Shown here piece by piece: positions 6,443-11,498 of a stretch of DNA of 11,498 nt; positions within the stretch are counted from its first letter, which is position 1; every line of letters starts with the position of its first letter. The stretch comes from DATLFA01 sp039934635 (lineage in GTDB: Bacteria; Actinomycetota; Acidimicrobiia; Acidimicrobiales; WLNW01): assembly GCA_039934635.1 (NCBI GenBank), contig JBDTLT010000182.1, positions 1 to 11,498 on the forward strand, read 5' to 3'. The notes under the pieces were generated by a model, which saw only the letters and a list, made by a program, of their open reading frames with translations, did not search any database and was not told the DNA's origin. The translations under genes were made by a program, and so were the position numbers.

Positions 6443-7669
6443 TCACGCGCGCACGTCGACGGGCAGGCTCGTCCAACCGATCTGGAATTCGGACGGGGGT
6501 CGTAAGGCCGCGGCGCGATCGGGACGGTGGCTGGGGTATTGGCGCAAGAACCCACGGAGCAGCGCGATGCCGACGAGCCTCGCGGCGTGCGCGCCGATAC
6601 AGAAGTGCACGCCGTCGCCGAAGCCGACTTGGCGGGGAATGCTGCGATGGATCGAAAACCCGTCGGGATCGTCGAACTCGCGCTCGTCTCGATTGGCCGA
6701 CTGCAAGAGCAGCAGTACGCGCTGGCCCGCGTGCATCGGTTGCCCGCCGACCATCGCGTCGCGGGTCAAGGTGCGACCGACGAACTGGAGCACCCCTTCG
6801 AGACGAACCATTTCTTCGAACGCCTGGGGCACGAGGGTGGGGTCGTCGACGAGTGCCGCGCGCTGCTCGCGATGCGAGTCGAGTTGTAACAACCCGCCGG
6901 CGATGATCTTTGGCAGCGTCTCGCCGCCCCCGACGAGCAGCGTCGAAACCTGCACCGCGATCTCGTCATCGGAGAACGGCATGCCATCGACCGTCGTGAA
7001 CGCCAGTAGCCGATCGATCACGGCGCCACCGGTGTCGTTGTCCGCGGGCCCGTCGGATCGTCGCTGCGCGATCGCGGCCGTGAGATACGCGCGAAGTTCG
7101 AGATGCGCGGCCAGGCCGACCGCCGACTGCCCAGGAGTGCCCGGATCGCGCGTCGTCGACGAGTTGATCAGGCGACGTAACGCGTCGGCATCGGCCAGGG
7201 GAAGCCCGAGAAAGCGCAGTGTCGACACGACGGCAACCGGGCTGGCGAAATCCGAGACGACGTCGAAGCGCGGCGTGCCCGAGAGCGAGTCGAGCTGGGA
7301 TTGCACCATCTCGTCGACTTCGCGTGCGAGGTCACGACATGCACGCGGTGTGAACGACGGGTACATGCTCTGGCGCAACTGTGTGTGCAGCGGCGGGTCG
7401 ACCGCGGCGAAGCTGGGCACGGGACGGCGCGGCGCGGTGTCGGGCGCGCCGTCGTTGTGGCGCAACAGCTTGTCCCGCCCGAATACGGGCCCTTCGACGA
7501 TGGAGAAATTGTCGCGATCCTGCGCGACCTGCCACACCTCTTCGAAGCGCGGTAGTGCCCAGGCGTCATACTGCTCGAGTCGGTGCACCGGCCCGAGCGC
7601 GCGCAGTTCTCGGTAGAGGGGAAAGGGATCGCTCATCGCGTCGACCGCGAACGGGTCGTATTCGACCAT
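6443..7669 (-). CDS. cytochrome P450 monooxygenase
   Basis: A soluble class I type bacterial P450 of 408 residues, expected to hydroxylate a hydrophobic substrate using electrons from a separate ferredoxin and reductase, neither of which is encoded here. Numbered from the ATG at 7669, the C-helix DPPLHTQLRQ starts at 91, the I-helix oxygen-activation motif GGGET is at 247-251, ExxR is Glu286-Met-Val-Arg289, and the heme-binding loop FGDGVHFCIG places the cysteine ligand at 357. The I-helix Thr is present but is followed by Leu-Pro where most have Thr or Ser. I prefer the ATG at 7669 over the GTG at 7675 because a -10 TACATT ends eight bases before the ATG and only two bases before the GTG. 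It diverges from the cyclase/methyltransferase operon with a 47-bp gap, suggesting shared control. Confidence 0.94.
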   Translation of the reverse strand: MVEYDPFAVDAMSDPFPLYRELRALGPVHRLEQYDAWALPRFEEVWQVAQDRDNFSIVEGPVFGRDKLLRHNDGAPDTAPRRPVPSFAAVDPPLHTQLRQSMYPSFTPRACRDLAREVDEMVQSQLDSLSGTPRFDVVSDFASPVAVVSTLRFLGLPLADADALRRLINSSTTRDPGTPGQSAVGLAAHLELRAYLTAAIAQRRSDGPADNDTGGAVIDRLLAFTTVDGMPFSDDEIAVQVSTLLVGGGETLPKIIAGGLLQLDSHREQRAALVDDPTLVPQAFEEMVRLEGVLQFVGRTLTRDAMVGGQPMHAGQRVLLLLQSANRDEREFDDPDGFSIHRSIPRQVGFGDGVHFCIGAHAARLVGIALLRGFLRQYPSHRPDRAAALRPPSEFQIGWTSLPVDVRA

Positions 7670-7677
7670 GAGCACGG

Positions 7678-7683
7678 AATGTA
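7678..7683 (-). promoter_or_regulatory. extended -10 TGT-TACATT, leaderless promoter of the P450 gene
   Basis: On the minus strand TACATT ends eight bases before the ATG at 7669 and is preceded by TGT, the extended -10 form. It would overlap any transcript from the GTG at 7675, so it decides the start in favour of the ATG. No ribosome-binding site is present. Confidence 0.55.
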
Positions 7684-7716
7684 ACAGGATGAGTGTGACC
7701 GAGAGGCGGGGGACCG

Positions 7717-8655
7717 ATGGGTTTGCGTGAGCGCACGATTCCGAGCGACGACGAGTACCTGTCGTGGCGCGAGCGATTCTGTAACTGGGGACGTTGGGGC
7801 GCTGATGACGAGAACGGCACGTTGAACTTCATCACCGACGACGTGCGGGTCGCAGCGAGCGCGCTCGTGCGGGCGGGACGCACCGTGTGCCTGGCGCGCC
7901 CGATCGACACTTTCGCCGGCCCCGCCAACCCCTATCCGGCGCACCACATGGTGGGATGCCATGGGTCTGGTGGGATGCTCGACTACATCGGCATGTTCAT
8001 TCACGGCTTCACCCAGACGCACATCGACGCCCTCTGCCATTTGCGTACGCACGACAATCGCTATTGGAACGACAAGCCGGTCGGTGCGCTCGGTATGCCG
8101 GCCGAACACAGCGGTACGGTCGACTTCTGGAACGACGGCATCGTCACGCGAGGAGTGCTCTACGACATTCCGCGCCTGCGGGGCACCGACTACGTCGAGC
8201 CCGGCCGGCCGGTGATGGGTTGGGAGCTCTACGACGCGGCGGCCGCGCAAGGCGTCGAGCCGCGCGCGGGCGATGCGGTGTTGATCCGTAGCGGCCACGG
8301 TCGCTACTACGAACTACATCCCGACGAGCGGCCCGGGTTCGGGTCGCCGAGCGGCGTGCATGCCACCGCAGTGGAGTTCCTCCACGAGACCAACGCGTCA
8401 TTGTTGTGCTGGGACTGGCAGGACGCGCCGGTCGATCAGCAGGGCATCACCAACCCGATGCCGATTTCGGTGCCGATGCACGTGCATCACATCGTGCTGC
8501 CGTACATGGGGATGCCGATCATCGACAACGCCGAACTCGAGGCGCTCGCGGCAGCTTGTGCAGAGCAGTCGCAGTGGGAGTTCCAGTTCGTGTGTGCACC
8601 GTTGGTGATCCCGAACGGTACGGGATCACCGGTCAATCCATTGGCGATCCTCTGA
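7717..8655 (+). CDS. cyclase family protein (KynB-like metal-dependent hydrolase fold)
   Basis: A 312-residue protein of the cyclase family (PF04199), which includes kynurenine formamidase, isatin hydrolase and polyketide-cyclase-like proteins. The metal-binding signature appears as HGFTQTHIDALCH (96-108), giving His96, His102, Asp104 and His108 as in HxGTHxDxPxH, although Gly-Thr is replaced by Phe-Thr-Gln-Thr. GDAVLIRSGHG (about 187-197) and the C-terminal PLVIPNGTGSPVNPLAIL agree with the family's late strands. It should hydrolyse an amide or cyclic substrate, or related chemistry, with a divalent metal. About 80 residues precede the metal motif, making it one of the longer members. The ATG has GGGGGA at 7708-7713. 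The next gene starts five bases after its stop, so they form an operon, divergent from the P450. Confidence 0.88.
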   Translation: MGLRERTIPSDDEYLSWRERFCNWGRWGADDENGTLNFITDDVRVAASALVRAGRTVCLARPIDTFAGPANPYPAHHMVGCHGSGGMLDYIGMFIHGFTQTHIDALCHLRTHDNRYWNDKPVGALGMPAEHSGTVDFWNDGIVTRGVLYDIPRLRGTDYVEPGRPVMGWELYDAAAAQGVEPRAGDAVLIRSGHGRYYELHPDERPGFGSPSGVHATAVEFLHETNASLLCWDWQDAPVDQQGITNPMPISVPMHVHHIVLPYMGMPIIDNAELEALAAACAEQSQWEFQFVCAPLVIPNGTGSPVNPLAIL

Positions 8656-8660
8656 CGAGC

Positions 8661-9275
8661 ATGAACGATTCGCAGTCGCCGCGCTTCTTCGCGCGGGGAG
8701 ATCCCACACCCGACTCGCTGTTCTATTCGTGGCCGCGCTTGGTGACCCACATCGACGAAGATGCAATCGCCGCGGTCGGCGCGCTCTATGAGGAACTCGG
8801 CATCGACGGTGACGTCCTCGATCTGATGAGCTCGTGGGTATCGCATTTCCGGCAGCGCCCGGTGCGACTGACCGTGCTCGGTATGAACGTCGAAGAGTTG
8901 GCCGCCAACCCCCAAGCATCGGCGCTGGTGGTCCATGACCTCAACGCCGATCCGTCACTACCGTTCGACGACGAGACATTCGACGCCGCAGTGTGTTGTG
9001 TGTCGGTCGACTATCTCGTGCGACCGATCGAGGTGTTCCGTGATGTCGCGCGAGTCGTGCGGCCTGGTGGACTCTTCGTGTGCACGTTTTCCAATCGGTG
9101 CTTTCCGACCAAGGCCATCGCCGGATGGTTGTATGCGAACGATGCGCAACGCTGCGCGATCGTGGCCGATTACTTCCGCCAAGCGGGTGGGTGGGGCGAG
9201 CCGACGATCGATCAGCGCACACCCGCGCAGCATTTCGGTGATCCGCTCTACGCCGTGTGGTCGAACCGTTCGTGA
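8661..9275 (+). CDS. class I SAM methyltransferase-like protein with variant motif I
   Basis: A 204-residue protein with a type 11 methyltransferase layout. The C-terminal half is typical: DLNADPSLPFDDETFDAAVC (acidic/motif II-IV region) followed by the YLVRPIEVFRDVARVVRPGG helix-strand of motif V/VI, then FVCTFSNRCFP. The SAM-binding loop is not the usual VLDLGCGTG but VLDLMSSWVSH (52-62), without its glycines. I recall the same DLMSSWVSH block in uncharacterised methyltransferase-annotated proteins of cyanobacteria and plants, so this looks like a conserved variant and not decay. Whether it binds SAM is open. The frame is open back to 8406 inside the cyclase gene; I chose ATG 8661 because it lies five bases after that stop and the family alignment begins with the PRFFARGDPTPDSLFYSWPR segment. 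It is the second gene of the cyclase operon. Confidence 0.82.
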   Translation: MNDSQSPRFFARGDPTPDSLFYSWPRLVTHIDEDAIAAVGALYEELGIDGDVLDLMSSWVSHFRQRPVRLTVLGMNVEELAANPQASALVVHDLNADPSLPFDDETFDAAVCCVSVDYLVRPIEVFRDVARVVRPGGLFVCTFSNRCFPTKAIAGWLYANDAQRCAIVADYFRQAGGWGEPTIDQRTPAQHFGDPLYAVWSNRS

Positions 9276-9292
9276 AAGTTGTCGCCCGCCGG

Positions 9293-9322
9293 TGAACCAT
9301 TGCAGGCGCGGCTGCGTATTCC
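9293..9322 (+). promoter_or_regulatory. possible ECF-sigma-like promoter of the lipoprotein gene
   Basis: TGAAC at 9293-9297 is followed after 17 bases by CGTATT at 9315-9320. This resembles the GGAAC-N16/17-CGT pattern of extracytoplasmic-function sigma factors, but the first base differs and the match is short. Transcription would begin close to the palindrome at 9326-9343. This is weak support only. Confidence 0.2.
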
Positions 9323-9325
9323 TTG

Positions 9326-9343
9326 GTTCATTCGTGAATGAAC
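9326..9343. promoter_or_regulatory. perfect 8-2-8 palindrome, probable operator of the lipoprotein gene
   Basis: GTTCATTC, two bases (GT), then GAATGAAC form an unbroken inverted repeat with A/T-rich arms in otherwise G/C-rich DNA. It ends exactly where the ribosome-binding site GGAGG (9344-9348) begins. The two-base centre is too tight for a good RNA hairpin and no T-run follows, so a dimeric repressor site (TetR, MarR or GntR size) is more likely than a terminator. No regulator gene is next to it. Confidence 0.5.
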
Positions 9344-9353
9344 GGAGGCGACG

Positions 9354-9878
9354 GTGCGCAAGACGCTCTTGGCAGTATTCGGCGTGGTCAGTATTGGTTT
9401 GCTCGGTGCCTGCGGCGACGACAGTGGCACCACCACCACTCCGGCGGCTACGACACCCGTCGCGACCGTAGGCGCGACGACCACCACTGCCGCGCCGACC
9501 ACGACGGTGGCGACCACGACGACCGCGGCCGCTGCGGCAACGGTCAAGCTCGCCGACTCGAAGTTCGGCAAGATCCTCACCGACGACACGGGCCGCGTGC
9601 TGTATTCGTTCTCCAAGGACGAGAAGGCCAAGAGCAATTGCACGGGCACTTGCGCAGCGACGTGGCCCGTCTACGCGCCGGCCTCGATCACGGCCGGTGC
9701 CGGCATCGACGGCACCAAGCTGACGTCGTTCGACAACGCCGGCAAGAAGCAGCTGGCGGTCGACGGAATACCGCTCTACTACTACTCGGGCGACACCAAA
9801 CCCGGTGACACAAACGGCCAAGGCGTGGGGACGTTCTGGTATGTCGTCGACGCGACGGGCAAAGCTATAAAGGCCTGA
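9354..9878 (+). CDS. secreted lipoprotein with Yx[FWY]xxD repeats (COG4315/PF03640 type)
   Basis: A 174-residue exported lipoprotein. The N-terminus has a basic start (MRK), a hydrophobic core and the lipobox LGAC with the lipidated Cys20, so it should be anchored on the outer face of the cell membrane. Residues 21-62 are a flexible Thr/Ala/Pro linker. The rest is the small domain of predicted lipoproteins with paired Yx[FWY]xxD motifs: GRVLYSFSKD with CTGTC and ATWPV after it, then GIPLYYYSGD with GVGTFWYVV. Two cysteines in CTGTC could form a disulfide or bind something. Function of the family is unknown. The GTG start has GGAGG five bases upstream. It is likely a single-gene unit; a palindrome just before the ribosome-binding site suggests repression. 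It is unrelated in content to the neighbours. Confidence 0.9.
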   Translation: MRKTLLAVFGVVSIGLLGACGDDSGTTTTPAATTPVATVGATTTTAAPTTTVATTTTAAAAATVKLADSKFGKILTDDTGRVLYSFSKDEKAKSNCTGTCAATWPVYAPASITAGAGIDGTKLTSFDNAGKKQLAVDGIPLYYYSGDTKPGDTNGQGVGTFWYVVDATGKAIKA

Positions 9879-9899
9879 TCGTTGTCGCCGCTCAGGCGA

Positions 9900-9905
9900 T
9901 AGTCT
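9900..9905 (+). promoter_or_regulatory. -10 hexamer TAGTCT, leaderless promoter of dapD
   Basis: TAGTCT is followed by eight bases and then the ATG at 9914, with no ribosome-binding site between. It lies in the 35-bp gap after the lipoprotein gene, so dapD probably has its own promoter. No -35 box at a normal distance is visible. Confidence 0.55.
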
Positions 9906-9913
9906 GCGGCGCC

Positions 9914-11053
9914 ATGACGATCAATTACGAGACGCTCGCCGGCCTCGACGCGTGGCGCGAATCGATCGAAGAGTCCATCCCCGCGTACGTGCGGCCGGCG
10001 GCATATGCCGTCGGCATCGCAACCATCGCTCCCGATGGACAGATCCTCGACACGCGCTATCCCGTGGTCAATACCGACAAGCACCTGTTGCCCGCCGCCG
10101 TGCTGGCGCAGGTGCTCGGGCGCACGAGCGGCACCGAAACTCGCCGCCTCGATCACACGCAACTTCAAGAGGCGGTCGCCACACTGGCACCGGCCGAGGC
10201 CTGTCGCGAGGTCGATCATCCGAATCTCGCGTCATGGCGGGTGATGCTCGACCTCGCGGCCCAGCCCCACCCGGCCGGTGGTCAACGTGTGCTGGTCGCG
10301 GCGTTCATCGAGGCGCTCACCGATCCGCCGGTCGACGCCCACGATGTGTATCTGCGATTGCACTTGTTGTCGCGGCGCTTGGTGCGCCCGCACGGCGTCA
10401 ACCTCGACGGCATCTTCGGCAAGCTCAACACGGTCGTATGGACCAACATCGGCCCCTTCGCGGTTGACGGTTTCGAGGCGGCACGCTTGCGGCTCGAAGC
10501 GCAGGGTCAGCGAGTGCTCGTCGATTCGATCGATAAGTTTCCCCGCATGACCGACTACGTGGTGCCGACGGGTGTGCGCATCGCCAACGCCGACCGCGTG
10601 CGTCTCGGCGCGCACCTCGCCGAGGGCACCGTCGTGATGCACGAGGGGTTCTGCAACTTCAACGCCGGCACGCTCGGCGCGTCGATGGTCGAAGGACGCA
10701 TCTCGGGCGGCGTCGTGGTCGGTGAAGGCAGCGATGTCGGTGGCGGCGCGTCGATCATGGGCACGCTGTCCGGTGGCGGCAAAGAAGTGATCTCCATCGG
10801 CAAGGGCTGCCTCATCGGAGCCAACGCCGGCATCGGCATCTCGCTCGGCGACAACTGCATCGTCGAGGCCGGCCTCTATGTCACTGCCGGTTCGAGGGTG
10901 CGCCTGCCCGATGGCACGGTCGTCAAGGCGCGTGACCTGTCGGGGCGCAGCGGCATCTTGTTCCGTCGCGATTCGCAGAGCGGCGCGATCGACGCGCTAC
11001 CCAACGGCGACAACCCCAACTGGGGCGGGCTCAACGCGGCCCTACACGCATAG
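9914..11053 (+). CDS. dapD: 2,3,4,5-tetrahydropyridine-2,6-dicarboxylate N-succinyltransferase, actinobacterial type
   Basis: Transfers succinyl from succinyl-CoA to tetrahydrodipicolinate in the succinylase route to meso-diaminopimelate and lysine, in the cytoplasm, as a trimer. The central and C-terminal parts agree closely with the M. tuberculosis enzyme as I recall it: DKFPRMTDYVVPTGVRIA, VVMHEGFCNFNAGTLG, SMVEGRISGGVVVGEGSDVG and GCLIGANAGIGISLGDNC. Glu260 in MVEG corresponds to the proposed catalytic Glu199 there. Repeated glycine-hexapeptide turns form the left-handed beta helix. At 379 residues it is about 60 longer than the roughly 317-residue mycobacterial form; the extra is an N-terminal segment (about 1-28) and inserted sequence near 95-125. 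The start is supported by TAGTCT eight bases upstream. No dapE or dapC lies beside it. A hairpin begins at its stop codon. Confidence 0.95.
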   Translation: MTINYETLAGLDAWRESIEESIPAYVRPAAYAVGIATIAPDGQILDTRYPVVNTDKHLLPAAVLAQVLGRTSGTETRRLDHTQLQEAVATLAPAEACREVDHPNLASWRVMLDLAAQPHPAGGQRVLVAAFIEALTDPPVDAHDVYLRLHLLSRRLVRPHGVNLDGIFGKLNTVVWTNIGPFAVDGFEAARLRLEAQGQRVLVDSIDKFPRMTDYVVPTGVRIANADRVRLGAHLAEGTVVMHEGFCNFNAGTLGASMVEGRISGGVVVGEGSDVGGGASIMGTLSGGGKEVISIGKGCLIGANAGIGISLGDNCIVEAGLYVTAGSRVRLPDGTVVKARDLSGRSGILFRRDSQSGAIDALPNGDNPNWGGLNAALHA

Positions 11054-11070
11054 CGCGGCGCCAGCCGCGC
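11053..11070. terminator. perfect 7-bp hairpin after dapD, probable terminator
   Basis: GCGCGGC (11053-11059), loop GCCA, then GCCGCGC (11064-11070), starting at the last base of the dapD stop codon and followed by TTGCTGGTTC. It sits in the 38-bp gap between converging dapD and VOC genes. With an all-G/C stem but no T-run, it may act as a terminator in either direction. Confidence 0.45.
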
Positions 11071-11091
11071 TTGCTGGTTCAGCGCGCGGTG

Positions 11092-11475
11092 TCAGCCGCT
11101 GCTGCCGTACGGGCGCGTGATGATTTCGAGCATGTGGTCGTCGGGGTCGGGGAAGTAGACACCGCGCCCGCCGTCGTTGTGGTTGATCTTGCCCGGTGAG
11201 CTGCGCGCCGGGTCAGCCCAGTAGTCGATGCCGCGGGTGACGATGCGGCCGAAGATCTCGTCGAAGTCGGCTTCGTCGACGAGGAATGCGTAGTGCTGCT
11301 GCGTGACCTCGCCCTCCATCTCGTGAAAGTCGAGCGAGACGTGGTTGTCGACTTCGACGATGAGGAACGGCCCGAAGACCGTGGGTGCCGGCCGGCCGAG
11401 GATCTCGGAGAGGAAGCCGGCCGAACGCTTCTGGTCGCTGCACCAGACGATCGTGTGATTGAGCTGCACACTCAT
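11092..11475 (-). CDS. VOC family protein (glyoxalase/bleomycin resistance/dioxygenase fold)
   Basis: A 127-residue single vicinal-oxygen-chelate protein with two beta-alpha-beta-beta-beta modules. Likely metal ligands are His7 (LNHTIV), His61 (QHYAFLV) and Glu117 (HMLEII), the usual His-His-Glu arrangement. GRGVYFPDPDDHMLEI (104-119) is the classic C-terminal signature. The fold serves isomerases, extradiol dioxygenases, epimerases and antibiotic-binding proteins, so the reaction cannot be named; a dimer is likely because one chain supplies only two modules. The ATG at 11475 is supported by a -10 hexamer TAAGAT seven bases upstream and a missing ribosome-binding site, as in other leaderless genes here. 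It converges on dapD, with a hairpin between. Confidence 0.9.
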   Translation of the reverse strand: MSVQLNHTIVWCSDQKRSAGFLSEILGRPAPTVFGPFLIVEVDNHVSLDFHEMEGEVTQQHYAFLVDEADFDEIFGRIVTRGIDYWADPARSSPGKINHNDGGRGVYFPDPDDHMLEIITRPYGSSG

Positions 11476-11482
11476 GCGGCGG

Positions 11483-11488
11483 ATCTTA
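11483..11488 (-). promoter_or_regulatory. -10 hexamer TAAGAT, leaderless promoter of the VOC gene
   Basis: On the minus strand TAAGAT is followed by seven bases and the ATG at 11475. No ribosome-binding site lies between. The -35 region would lie outside the window, so only the -10 can be judged. Confidence 0.5.
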
Positions 11489-11498
11489 CGCGTGCGGT

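Noticed and set aside
8406..8660. Longer start for the methyltransferase-like gene inside the cyclase gene
   Set aside because: Would overlap 250 bases of a well-supported gene in another frame; the ATG at 8661 has normal operon spacing.
9411..9542. Repetitive ACC/ACG stretch as a CRISPR or tandem-repeat element
   Set aside because: It is the codon pattern of a Thr/Ala linker in the lipoprotein; no fixed repeat unit or spacers.
8958..9821. Minus-strand open frame over the methyltransferase-like and lipoprotein genes
   Set aside because: Opposite to genes with a lipobox and family motifs; its composition is arginine-rich shadow sequence.
1..11498. Defence system, prophage, integrase, transposase or biosynthetic megasynthase
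   Set aside because: No gene in the window shows nuclease, recombinase, phage structural, NRPS or PKS motifs, and there are no terminal repeats or tRNA-linked att sites.

Overview
High-GC DNA with strong G/C bias at third codon positions, GTG starts next to ATG starts, an actinobacterial-type dapD, and a deazaflavin (F420)-type nitroreductase beside a luciferase-like flavin oxidoreductase. Together these point to the Actinomycetota; an Acidimicrobiia-like bacterium is my guess, and the genus cannot be told from the window. Thirteen complete protein genes and one probable gene fragment at the left edge fill the window. I see no tRNA, rRNA, CRISPR array, insertion sequence, phage gene or origin, and no gap longer than about 130 bases.

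Layout. 1-64: probable 5' end of a minus-strand gene. 144-1526 (+): 14-helix-type MFS exporter. 1549-1977 (-): universal stress protein. 2105-3621 (+): two overlapping short-chain dehydrogenase (SDR) genes, the first lacking the normal catalytic lysine. 3650-5155 (-): a Ddn-like nitroreductase followed by an aldo/keto reductase. 5262-6386 (+): luciferase-like monooxygenase. 6443-7669 (-): cytochrome P450. 7717-9275 (+): a cyclase-family metal hydrolase and a methyltransferase-like protein with an altered SAM loop. 9354-9878 (+): threonine/alanine-rich lipoprotein. 9914-11053 (+): dapD (lysine/diaminopimelate pathway). 11092-11475 (-): small VOC/glyoxalase-fold protein.

The middle (2.1-9.3 kb) is a run of redox and small-molecule enzymes in short, alternately oriented operons sharing two divergent promoter regions (5156-5261 and 7670-7716). 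This looks like accessory catabolism or detoxification, but no substrate can be named from sequence, and nothing proves the units form one pathway. dapD and the stress protein are ordinary cellular genes.

The clearest structural signal is regulatory. Five genes have a TANNNT -10 hexamer only 6-8 bases before an ATG and no ribosome-binding site, which is the layout of leaderless mRNAs. Two other genes have a -10 hexamer further upstream, a purine-rich ribosome-binding site and a GTG start. This pattern also settles several start codons. I found no convincing undescribed defence or mobile system. The items most worth following are the SDR pair with a probable pseudoenzyme subunit, the cyclase/variant-methyltransferase operon, and a perfect palindrome just before the lipoprotein ribosome-binding site.
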